A DNA stretch of 6,688 bases from Chloroflexota bacterium (GCA_003520455.1 DOUV01000511.1:1-6688), one strand, 5' to 3'. Shown: positions 1 through 6,592, counted from the stretch's first letter. The notes: generated from the sequence alone by a model not told the origin. A program made the numbers and translations.

Positions 1-36
1 CACCAATTCGCCAACAGTGTCAGAGAGGTACGCCAT
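1..36 (-). CDS. Possible 5' end of an unidentified gene (partial)
   Basis: Reading the minus strand from position 36, an ATG opens a frame (MAYLSDTVGELV) that stays open to the window edge, giving 12 residues. It lies 82 bases downstream of the UbiD-family stop codon on the same strand, where a further operon member could sit. Upstream there is only a weak purine stretch (GAAGA) a few bases before the ATG. Twelve residues are too few to assign a family, and the frame may not be a gene. It is listed because no terminator is visible between it and the decarboxylase gene. Confidence 0.25.
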   Translation of the reverse strand, partial: MAYLSDTVGELV

Positions 37-118
37 CAGTCTTCGGGCGTGAATGGAGTTGGAGTGCCACCTGCGTTGCCTGAGCAGCTGTTACGCTTCG
101 AGCGCGGGCATCACCTTC

Positions 119-1591
119 TCACCACAACCCGTAGTCCCGCCACTTCTGATCCACGAGCGCCGTGATTTCGGGTGCCATCTCGATCTCCTCGGGCCAGGAC
201 TGCATCGGCCCCAGGTCGAGGCGCGGCCGCTTGCGCGTAGCGTCCAACCCCAGCTTGCCGCCGTAGTTCTTGGCGAGCGCCGCATGGTCGAGATCGTCAG
301 CCGCACCCTCGACGATCACGACGTCGCGTTTGGGATCGTAGTTGGCCAGCACCTCGAAAGCGACCTCTGAGAGGTTGTGAACGTCCACATCTTCGTCCAC
401 GACGATAATAGTCTTGGCCAACATCATCAGGCCCAGCCCCCACAAGCCGTACATCACCTTGCGCGCCTGGCCAGGATAGCGCTTCCGGATCGAGACGATC
501 ACGAGATTGTGGAAGACACCCTCGGCCGGCATGTTGACGTCCACGATTTCATCGAGGAACAGCCGCATGAGGGGCAGGAAGAGCCGCTCGGTGGCCTTGC
601 CCATCCAGTAGTCTTCCATCGGTGGCTTCCCCACGACGGTCGTTGGATAGATCGGGTCGCGCCGGTGGGTGATCGCCGAGATCGTCATGACCGGGTAGAA
701 GTCGGCCAGCGAGTAGTAGCCGGTGTGATCGCCGAAGGGTCCCTCGAGCCGCTGCTCGTTAGGATCGAGCCAGCCCTCGATGATGATCTCGGCCTCGGCC
801 GGGACCTCCAGCGGCACCGTCTTGCACGGCACCAACTCGACCGGCTTGCCGCGCAAGAACCCGGCCAGCATCATCTCGTCAATGTCCGGCGGCAGCGGTG
901 CCGAGCCGCTCCAGATTGTCGCCGGATCCCCGCCCAGGCTGAGCGCGACGGGGATCTTCTCCTTCTTGAGCACCTGCGCGACGCGTTGGTGCTCGGTACC
1001 ACCTTTATGACGTTGCCAGTGGACGCCCAAGGTCTTATCGTCGAAGACTTGGGCGCGGTACGTGCCTACGTTGCGCCGGCCAGTGGCCGGGTCGCGGGTG
1101 ATGAAGGTCGTCAGCGTCACGAAGCGGCCAGCATCCTGCGGCCAGCACTGCAGGATCGGGAACCGGCTGAGCGCGGCTCCGGCGCTGGTGTGCACGACCT
1201 CTTGACAGGCACCATCCTTGACAATCTTGGGTACCACCGTTCGGGCAACCTCAAGCACCTGCGTCCCCTTCTTCAGTTTATCGACCAGTCCTTTGGGCAT
1301 CTCGAGCGCCAGCAGCTCACCAACCCGCGTCGAGAGGTCGTTGAGATCGTCCACGTTGAGCGCCAGTTCGATTCGGCGCTTCGAGCCGAGGGCGTTGATC
1401 AGCACCGGCATCTCGTAGCCGGGGACGTTCTCGAAGAGGAGGGCCTTGTTGCGCTCGGGCCCCGCCTTGCTGACACGATCAGTAATCTCCGTAATCTCCA
1501 GGATCGGCGAGACCGGCGCCTTGACTCGCGCCAGCTCACCGTGCTTCTCGAGGGCCTGAATGAAATCGCGCAGGCCGTCGTCGTAGGCCAT
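119..1591 (-). CDS. UbiD family (prenylated-FMN dependent) decarboxylase
   Basis: This 490-residue protein is a full-length UbiD-family decarboxylase. The family uses prenylated FMN, made by a UbiX-type partner, and a divalent metal to remove a carboxyl group from aromatic or unsaturated acids. The best-known role is decarboxylating polyprenyl-hydroxybenzoate in ubiquinone synthesis; related members act in menaquinone synthesis or aromatic degradation. Visible hallmarks are NVGTYRAQ (residues 174-181, Asn and Arg spaced as in the cofactor/metal site), HWQRHKGG (191-198), the EAEIIIEG segment (266-273) and EGPFGDHTGYY (283-293). Length matches the family. I chose the ATG at 1591 because AAGGA lies 9 bases upstream and the family N-terminus begins here (DGLRDFIQALEKHGEL). 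In-frame ATGs at 1615 and 1702 lack a convincing ribosome binding site. No UbiX or other quinone gene is visible, so the substrate is unknown. The family call is firm; the specific symbol is not. Confidence 0.93.
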   Translation of the reverse strand: MAYDDGLRDFIQALEKHGELARVKAPVSPILEITEITDRVSKAGPERNKALLFENVPGYEMPVLINALGSKRRIELALNVDDLNDLSTRVGELLALEMPKGLVDKLKKGTQVLEVARTVVPKIVKDGACQEVVHTSAGAALSRFPILQCWPQDAGRFVTLTTFITRDPATGRRNVGTYRAQVFDDKTLGVHWQRHKGGTEHQRVAQVLKKEKIPVALSLGGDPATIWSGSAPLPPDIDEMMLAGFLRGKPVELVPCKTVPLEVPAEAEIIIEGWLDPNEQRLEGPFGDHTGYYSLADFYPVMTISAITHRRDPIYPTTVVGKPPMEDYWMGKATERLFLPLMRLFLDEIVDVNMPAEGVFHNLVIVSIRKRYPGQARKVMYGLWGLGLMMLAKTIIVVDEDVDVHNLSEVAFEVLANYDPKRDVVIVEGAADDLDHAALAKNYGGKLGLDATRKRPRLDLGPMQSWPEEIEMAPEITALVDQKWRDYGLW

Positions 1592-1710
1592 AGACTCGGA
1601 TCCTTTTTCCGCCATCGTCGGTTCGAGACGGTGAATCTTAACACAAGCACAGTTCAGGGCGCCACTGTCGCGCCGCCCCCTCGTGGGAGACTCCGACACC
1701 AACAGTCCAT

Positions 1711-1739
1711 TCTATATGGAGCCCACGCCTGCAGACCAA
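1711..1739 (-). promoter_or_regulatory. Candidate sigma-70-type promoter of the UbiD-family gene
   Basis: On the minus strand TTGGTC (1734-1739) and TATAGA (1711-1716) are separated by exactly 17 bases, matching a housekeeping -35/-10 arrangement. TAGAAT (1709-1714) overlaps as an alternative -10. The predicted start would give a leader of about 110 bases before the ATG at 1591. It sits just downstream of the terminator of the neighbouring gene, which is where this gene would need its own promoter. Confidence 0.45.
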
Positions 1740-1787
1740 CCATCCGCTCCATCGCGCGCCGGTCTCGCCCGAGATGATCATGAGCAC

Positions 1788-1824
1788 AAAAACCGCGCCC
1801 GGTGGAGTTGCCACCGGGCGCGGT
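1788..1824 (-). terminator. Intrinsic (rho-independent) terminator of the ferredoxin-like gene
   Basis: A perfect 14-bp inverted repeat (arms 1792-1805 and 1811-1824, loop of 5 bases) is very GC-rich. Read on the minus strand, it is followed directly by a run of five T (AAAAA at 1788-1792 on the plus strand, the last A shared with the stem). This is a textbook intrinsic terminator for transcripts on the minus strand. It lies 58 bases past the stop codon at 1882 and should insulate the UbiD-family gene from the gene upstream. Confidence 0.9.
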
Positions 1825-1881
1825 CGGCTTCACTTGAGCAAGAAGAAACTGCGAGGCTCCCTGGCCTCACGAGCCATTCTC

Positions 1882-2787
1882 CTACGAGGGCGACTCGCAA
1901 TCGCTCGCGAAGATCGGCTCCTCGTCGGGGGTCCACCAGACGGTCGGGCAGAAGAGGGCGAACTCGGCGCTGACCCCGACCGGGCCGCGGGGACCGGGGA
2001 CGCTGGCAGTCGCCAGGACGCGCGCCACCTGTCCGTGCTCCCGTACCGCCACCCGCAGATCGGTGTAGTCCCCATAGTCGCGGGCGAGTACTCGCGCCGC
2101 CTCAGCCTCCGCCACCTGCTCGCAGGGGGAACTGCCCAGCCGGCCGCGGTACTTATCGGGGAGCAGGCGGCGGTGCACCAGATGCTCCGACACCAGGCGC
2201 GGCGCATCGTCCGGACGCAGGTTGCCGTACCAGACGCCCTCGGGATAGATGATGCTGACCGCCGCGAAGCGGTGGCCGCCGAGGTGGCTCGACCGGTGCA
2301 GGTGGGCGGGCACACGCTGCTCCATCAGCTCGCGCTCGAGCGCGGCATAGAACCGCGGCCCCCAGGTACCACAGCGGAGGTCGCGGTTGGCGTGGTGGCA
2401 GACAAAGACGTGATCGCCGGCGGGCAAGGGGGTCGCCACGATGGGCAGGTCGCCGCCACCCTGCAAGGCGTCCGCCAGCGCCCCCACCTTCTCGACCGTG
2501 AGCGCCGGCAGCACCAGCATGTCGGGGAGCAGGAAGACGTCGAAGCCTTCCCAGCCCGTGCTCGGCGCGTCGCAGGCCGTAAGTTTGACCTGCTTGTGGA
2601 GGCGACGAACCCGGAGCGCCGCGTGGAGGGCACCGAAAAGCCCCTCCATCTCCTCCACGCGGGCGGCCCACAGTTCCGGCGGCCCACCTGTGCAGACCGC
2701 CAGGTGCCGCTCGTAGCGCTTGACCGAGCCCGCCAGCGGCTCGCCGTCCTCTTCAACGGGTAGCGAAGTGGTTGCTTGATCGTCCAT
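1882..2787 (-). CDS. Sucrase/ferredoxin-like protein (thioredoxin-like [2Fe-2S] ferredoxin)
   Basis: This 301-residue soluble protein belongs to the sucrase/ferredoxin-like family, related to yeast Apd1 and Aim32. Despite the name, the characterised members are thioredoxin-fold redox proteins with a [2Fe-2S] cluster bound by two Cys and two His. The sequence shows both ligand motifs in order: C130-x8-C139 in FVCHHANRDLRCGTWGP, and H168-x3-H172 in SSHLGGHRFA. An N-terminal part (EPLAGSVKRYERHLAVCTGG, about residues 16-35) resembles the start of the family domain. The partner and electron-transfer role are unknown. I chose the ATG at 2787 because a -10-like element ends 7 bases upstream, suggesting a leaderless transcript; GAGAA is the only weak ribosome binding site. 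The ATGs at 2796 and 2847 are less likely because they fall inside or upstream of that promoter. A strong terminator follows the gene. The divergent neighbour is the restriction-modification module. Confidence 0.85.
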   Translation of the reverse strand: MDDQATTSLPVEEDGEPLAGSVKRYERHLAVCTGGPPELWAARVEEMEGLFGALHAALRVRRLHKQVKLTACDAPSTGWEGFDVFLLPDMLVLPALTVEKVGALADALQGGGDLPIVATPLPAGDHVFVCHHANRDLRCGTWGPRFYAALERELMEQRVPAHLHRSSHLGGHRFAAVSIIYPEGVWYGNLRPDDAPRLVSEHLVHRRLLPDKYRGRLGSSPCEQVAEAEAARVLARDYGDYTDLRVAVREHGQVARVLATASVPGPRGPVGVSAEFALFCPTVWWTPDEEPIFASDCESPS

Positions 2788-2794
2788 GGTTCTC

Positions 2795-2823
2795 ATTGTA
2801 GCGTGCCGGCCGGGTTTCGTCCA
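2795..2823 (-). promoter_or_regulatory. Candidate leaderless promoter of the ferredoxin-like gene
   Basis: On the minus strand TGGACG (2818-2823), a 17-base spacer and TACAAT (2795-2800) form a -35/-10 pair. Seven bases separate TACAAT from the ATG at 2787, so transcription would start at or within a base or two of the start codon. This TANNNT plus about 7 bases plus ATG layout is the known signature of leaderless genes in Actinobacteria, Deinococcus-Thermus and similar groups. Confidence 0.5.
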
Positions 2824-2862
2824 CGACCGGGAGATTGGCCTTGCCACCCTCGCTTCGCTCGC

Positions 2863-2880
2863 TGCCTGAGGGCTCAGGCA
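2863..2880. repeat. Perfect inverted repeat TGCCTGAG-GG-CTCAGGCA
   Basis: Two 8-base arms are separated by 2 bases, making an almost continuous 18-base palindrome between the divergent genes. It could be a binding site for a dimeric regulator or an RNA hairpin. No T run follows on either strand, so it is not an intrinsic terminator. It lies about 40 bases upstream of the -35 candidate of the ferredoxin-like gene, a plausible operator position. Confidence 0.5.
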
Positions 2881-3120
2881 AATCGTGGGCTCCTGGCGAC
2901 GATACCCGTTGCGTCTACGCTACAAGTATCTAATTGAATCGGCGAGAAGCTGGTCCGGCTTCACCAAACGGGAGAAAAGCGAGCGCGTGATCGGCCGCGG
3001 CCTCCATCACCCATCACTCCCCCGTGGGGCAGCCAGGTTTCCCTGGATCGCTGCGGGTTGCCCTCCTCATCTCAGATAATTGCTCTCACAAAACGAAGCC
3101 GGAGGTCTGCGCCGCAGTCG

Positions 3121-3149
3121 TTGTGTTGTTGGTTAGTGACGGGTATACT
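3121..3149 (+). promoter_or_regulatory. Candidate promoter of the restriction-modification operon
   Basis: TTGTGT (3121-3126), a 17-base spacer and TATACT (3144-3149) form a plausible sigma-70 promoter on the plus strand. The -10 is close to consensus and the -35 is weak. The transcript would start near 3156 and carry a leader of about 180 bases before the methyltransferase ATG at 3334. It is the best promoter-like match I see upstream of the operon. Confidence 0.5.
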
Positions 3150-3256
3150 AGCCCAGGTTGGAGCCTACGGCGACGCTAGCGACCTCAATTGGTCACGTTT
3201 CAAAACGCTTCGTAGCCTTTGATGCAGGTGGAGTGTACCCTGGATTGCAAGCCACC

Positions 3257-3275
3257 TCCTGCGGCTGGCGCAGGA
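3257..3275 (+). repeat. Hairpin in the methyltransferase leader
   Basis: TCCTGCG (3257-3263) and CGCAGGA (3269-3275) form a perfect 7-bp stem with a 5-base loop. The right arm contains AGGA, the only ribosome-binding-like sequence for the alternative GTG start at 3286, so folding would hide it. This supports the ATG at 3334 as the true start, or could modulate expression if the GTG is used. No T run follows, so it is not a terminator. Confidence 0.4.
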
Positions 3276-3333
3276 TGCCGTACTGGTGGATTTGGAGCAG
3301 GCCATCGCCTGTAGATTACCAGAGGTCTGTGCG

Positions 3334-5544
3334 ATGATTGAAAAAGAGTTTGATATTCCCTTTGTGGCTGGAATAGCCTTGCGCGAGAAGCAAATTCAAC
3401 AAAACTACCGGCCAATTATTGCCATCCACAAGTGGTTTGCTCGACGCCCGGGCAGTCTATTTCGCTCGTTGCTCTTAGCGGAGTTTGGTCAGGGTCCACT
3501 TCGAGAGAGATATTTCAGAGCAAATATCCTAAAAGGTATTCGAGTCGCCGATCCCTTTATGGGTGGAGGCACCCCGTTGTTCGAAGCAAATCGCCTGGGA
3601 TGTGATGTTACAGGTTATGATATTAACCCGATGGCGTATTGGATTGTTCGCCAAGAAATCGAGTATCTCGATCTCAAAAAATACCGAGAAGCTGCGAGCG
3701 ACCTGCTGGACGCTCTCGAAAATGAGATTGGTCATCTCTACCGAACAGTATGCCTACATTGTGGCTCACAGGATGCCTTTGTGAAGTACTTTCTCTGGGT
3801 AAAAGTAGCGGAATGCCAACTCTGTGGTGCCGACATCGATCTATTCCCAGGATATCTTCTTGCAGAGGACCAGCGCCATCCCAAGAATGTATTTGTCTGT
3901 CGCAACTGCGGTGAGTTGACAGAGACATACAGCCGCAAGAATCCAGGACTATGCAAAGCATGTGGCAAAGACCTTTCCAGATCAGGGCCTGCCAAACGCA
4001 ACCACTGTTCGTGCCGACAATGTGGTAGTATTAACAGATATCCAGATCCGAAGGCCGGCCCACCCAAACATCGCATGTTTGCTCTTGAATACTACTGTCC
4101 AAAATGTAAATCACAACATCAAGGCCGTTTCTTCAAAAGACCAGATAATGATGATTTGGCTAAATATGCTATTGCTGAAGCAATGCTGACGCAAATGGAA
4201 CAGCAATTCATTCCTGACGATAAAATTCCTGGTGGCGATGAAACCAATCGTCTTCATCGATGGGGTTATCACCGTTATCGAGAGATGTTTAACGCTCGAC
4301 AACTCATTGGCTTGGAGTTGAGCTGCCAGATGATTGCACATCTAGCCAACGAACGAGTCAGAAATGCGCTTGCAACCAACTTGTCCGATCTGTTGCGATA
4401 TCAAAACATGCTCTGCCGTTATGATACCAAGGCACTCAAGTCTCTGGATATTTTTTCCGTCCACGGCTTCCCCGTTGGTCTCGTTCAATGTGAGTCAAAC
4501 CTACTCGGTATAAGGAGTCAAAGGCGAAGCTTGAATGTAGGGAGTGGTGGTTGGTCTAACATCATTGAAAAATATGCGAAGGCCAAGGCTTATTGTGATG
4601 CACCCTTCGAGGTAAAGTATAGTGGCAAGCGGAAGGTTCAGATCGTAATTCCTGCGGAATGGATAGGTGATCAGCGAAACGGTGAAGGTATTATTGAACG
4701 CCGCAACGTACAGCTGTACTGTGCAAGCGCCACGTCTGCGGAATTTCCGTCCGCTTCACTCGATGCAGTCGTGACCGATCCGCCGTACTTCGGAAATGTT
4801 CAATACGCCGAGTTGATGGATTTTTGTTACGTGTGGCTGCGTCGCTTAGTCGGCGGAACCGATGACGCTTTCCACTCTCGATCAACTCGAAACGCCGATG
4901 AACTGACAGGTAACATTACGATGGATCGGGATCTGGACCATTTTACCGAAGGGCTCTCAGAAGTATTCTCCCGGATGGCGAATGCCTTGAAACCAGGAGC
5001 CCCCTTAGCCTTTACCTACCATCACAACACATTGGAAGCCTACCACCCTATTGCAGTTGCCATTCTTGATGCTGGCTTGACCTGCTCCGCCTCATTGCCC
5101 TGCCCTGCGGAAATGGGTGCCTCGATTCATATTAATGGGACAGCCTCGTCTATTATAGATACGATTTTCGTCTGCCGCTCGACGGGGAAGGTGCCTCGCG
5201 GGTGGATTGCAGAACGCCCAGAGGAGGTGGCCGAACTCGTCTGCAACGACTTGGATCAGCTTCGTCGCGGGAATGTAACACCAACACAGGGTGACATTCG
5301 CTGCATCGCCTTTGGGCATTTGACTAGACTCGCGATTTGGCAGCTCAGACAATCGTGGGATCGAGCAATGCCTGTTGAGGAAAAGTTGTTCATAATTTCT
5401 AGCCACATGGAAAAGTCCGGTGGGTTCGCCGCTGTCGCGCAATTTCTTGGCGACGATTTCGTTTCTGCGTCAAAGGTTCAGCATGCCACAACCCGGGAGG
5501 AAAGAGCTTTCTATGGAACATCAGAGGATTACATTTCCTTTTGA
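3334..5544 (+). CDS. DUF1156/COG1743-type DNA methyltransferase with zinc ribbons
   Basis: This 736-residue protein is a DNA amino-methyltransferase that moves a methyl group from SAM to adenine N6 (or possibly cytosine N4). Domains in order, numbered from the ATG: a start typical of DUF1156 proteins ending in IHKWFARRP (31-39); SAM-binding motif I DPFMGGGT (73-80) and GYDINP (94-99); a Cys-rich insert with CXXC pairs at 140/143, 161/164, 189/192, 207/210, 227/230 and 255/258, consistent with three zinc ribbons; a long middle region, probably involved in target recognition; catalytic motif IV DPPY (482-485) followed by FGNVQYAELMDFCYVWLRR; and FTYHHNT (560-566). Motif I precedes DPPY. The ATG at 3334 has AGAGG 8 bases upstream and fits the family start; an in-frame GTG at 3286 would add 16 residues. 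The gene overlaps the nuclease gene by 32 bases and is less GC-rich than the left half. It is probably the protective half of a restriction-modification system; the target site is unknown. Confidence 0.88.
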   Translation: MIEKEFDIPFVAGIALREKQIQQNYRPIIAIHKWFARRPGSLFRSLLLAEFGQGPLRERYFRANILKGIRVADPFMGGGTPLFEANRLGCDVTGYDINPMAYWIVRQEIEYLDLKKYREAASDLLDALENEIGHLYRTVCLHCGSQDAFVKYFLWVKVAECQLCGADIDLFPGYLLAEDQRHPKNVFVCRNCGELTETYSRKNPGLCKACGKDLSRSGPAKRNHCSCRQCGSINRYPDPKAGPPKHRMFALEYYCPKCKSQHQGRFFKRPDNDDLAKYAIAEAMLTQMEQQFIPDDKIPGGDETNRLHRWGYHRYREMFNARQLIGLELSCQMIAHLANERVRNALATNLSDLLRYQNMLCRYDTKALKSLDIFSVHGFPVGLVQCESNLLGIRSQRRSLNVGSGGWSNIIEKYAKAKAYCDAPFEVKYSGKRKVQIVIPAEWIGDQRNGEGIIERRNVQLYCASATSAEFPSASLDAVVTDPPYFGNVQYAELMDFCYVWLRRLVGGTDDAFHSRSTRNADELTGNITMDRDLDHFTEGLSEVFSRMANALKPGAPLAFTYHHNTLEAYHPIAVAILDAGLTCSASLPCPAEMGASIHINGTASSIIDTIFVCRSTGKVPRGWIAERPEEVAELVCNDLDQLRRGNVTPTQGDIRCIAFGHLTRLAIWQLRQSWDRAMPVEEKLFIISSHMEKSGGFAAVAQFLGDDFVSASKVQHATTREERAFYGTSEDYISF

Positions 5545-6556
5545 GGTGTCCTTTGAAGAAATCATGGAAAACTCTGACGACTATATATCGGCCGTCTTCT
5601 CCTGCCTCGAATCAGAGTTTCTCGTCCTCCCAAAAGGTGATGGATTCATCGAATATCAGGCTTTCGAAACCGGTTACGAAGTTTTGAAACGAGCAACAAC
5701 AGGCTTCAACAATCTGGCACCGGACGTCGTCTACCGTGCGGCAGTTGAAATCCCAATTACTATCATCGTTCTGCGGGCGATACTCGGCTTCACCCCTCCT
5801 GAGTGGGCTTATGTGGCGACGCAACGAACCGGAATTGAGATTAGTCAGGGCTTCGCTCGCACGTTAGATCGTAAGATTCGGATGAATCCTCTCAAGCGTC
5901 TAAAGATTAGCGAGAGGACAGAGAAGAGGATGAAAGCACTTATCGACGCAGCCTGTGAACTTCTGGTCGATGGTCCACCTGACGTTGAACCCGGCCGAAT
6001 TCATCGCCTTGATAAGGCTGATACCAAAGCGGGTTCTGATTCTATCCAAACGATGGCAAGCCTCGGAGTTCCCTACGCCGTCCTCCTCTATGAACGGTTC
6101 CTCGGGCGTCCTTTTGCAGGGCATAGGGATTCAGTTTCGGAATTAGTCGGTGGCAGTCTTGAGTCTGCAATAGAAGATGTACTCAGTAGATCTGGAATTA
6201 GTTATCGGAAAACCAAGCGTGCGGAACGAATCCCGGGTTTCGATCAAGCCCCTGATTTCGTCATTCCGAGCGAGTTCAACCCGCGAGTGGTTATAGAAGC
6301 AAAGATCACTGAAGACGATGGCACCGCCCGTGATAAGGTGACTCGTGTGCAACATCTAGCTGCATTGAGTACCGCCGGACAGCCTCCCAATCAGCCAAAA
6401 TTCGAAGTCGTTGCCTGTATCGCTGGACGTGGTTTCGGTGTTCGCCGAGAAGATATGAGAAAGTTAATTTACGCCACAAGAGGCAAGGTCTTCACCCTCA
6501 AAACCTTGGAGATGCTTATCGAACACACTCGGCTGAAAGAATTCACGTCACGGTAA
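5513..6556 (+). CDS. Putative type II-like restriction endonuclease, PD-(D/E)XK fold
   Basis: This 347-residue protein of unnamed family carries a C-terminal PD-(D/E)XK nuclease core: a candidate Glu in GGSLESAIED (E217), then PD at 247-248, 13 residues, and EAK at 262-264. DDGTARDKVTR (268-278) and ACIAGRGFGVRREDM (301-315) follow, resembling the back half of many restriction enzymes. The first 200 residues match nothing I recognise. They contain a hydrophobic stretch (PITIIVLRAILG, 81-92) followed by TPPEWAYVATQRTG, and a basic segment (about 116-142); they may recognise DNA. The ATG at 5513 lies inside the methyltransferase gene, 12 bases after GGAGG; ATG 5483 (AAAGG 6 bases upstream, 357 residues) is a real alternative. 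The overlap implies co-transcription and probably coupled translation, so methylase is made first. Inferred role: cleaving DNA lacking the partner's methylation. The nuclease motif is clear; the restriction role rests on context. Confidence 0.72.
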   Translation: MEHQRITFPFEVSFEEIMENSDDYISAVFSCLESEFLVLPKGDGFIEYQAFETGYEVLKRATTGFNNLAPDVVYRAAVEIPITIIVLRAILGFTPPEWAYVATQRTGIEISQGFARTLDRKIRMNPLKRLKISERTEKRMKALIDAACELLVDGPPDVEPGRIHRLDKADTKAGSDSIQTMASLGVPYAVLLYERFLGRPFAGHRDSVSELVGGSLESAIEDVLSRSGISYRKTKRAERIPGFDQAPDFVIPSEFNPRVVIEAKITEDDGTARDKVTRVQHLAALSTAGQPPNQPKFEVVACIAGRGFGVRREDMRKLIYATRGKVFTLKTLEMLIEHTRLKEFTSR

Positions 6557-6592
6557 CGTTCCATATCCAAACCATTCTCAAAGTGAGCCACC

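Larger units (their letters stand above)
2788..3333. other. Divergent intergenic region, apparently non-coding
   Basis: No convincing gene is seen in these roughly 550 bases. The only plus-strand frame of note (2885-3079, 64 codons from GTG) has no ribosome binding site and an Arg/Pro-rich product without recognisable motifs. The region holds two outward-facing promoter candidates (2795-2823 minus, 3121-3149 plus). It also holds clustered inverted repeats: 2863-2880; GTGAT/ATCAC at 2987-3010 around the palindrome 2993-3002; a CCAGG stem at about 3032-3045; and 3257-3275. Base composition drops from GC-rich to moderate across it, so it probably contains the left junction of the transferred island. 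Confidence 0.6.

Noticed and set aside
377..1777. Long plus-strand open frame (466 codons) opposite the UbiD-family gene
   Set aside because: It is the antisense shadow of a GC-rich gene. The product is rich in His, Arg, Asp and Gln without family motifs, while the opposite strand encodes a complete conserved enzyme.
1774..2763. Long plus-strand open frame (329 codons) opposite the ferredoxin-like gene
   Set aside because: It runs through the terminator hairpin and antisense to a protein with clear [2Fe-2S] ligand motifs. Its own product shows no recognisable domain.
2885..3079. 64-codon plus-strand frame in the divergent intergenic region
   Set aside because: It has a GTG start, no ribosome binding site and no motifs, and it overlaps several inverted repeats. 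It looks like chance.
3200..3415. 71-codon minus-strand frame across the methyltransferase start
   Set aside because: It overlaps the leader and conserved N-terminus of the methyltransferase and has no family-like sequence.
4451..4456. Run of six T inside the methyltransferase gene as a possible phase-variation tract
   Set aside because: Six bases is too short to expect frequent slippage, and the reading frame is intact. A similar six-A run near 3676 is equally unremarkable.
3334..6556. BREX, DISARM or type I system
   Set aside because: There is no helicase, ATPase, phospholipase D, phosphatase or specificity subunit in the window. Only a methyltransferase and a nuclease are present, although partners beyond the right edge cannot be excluded.
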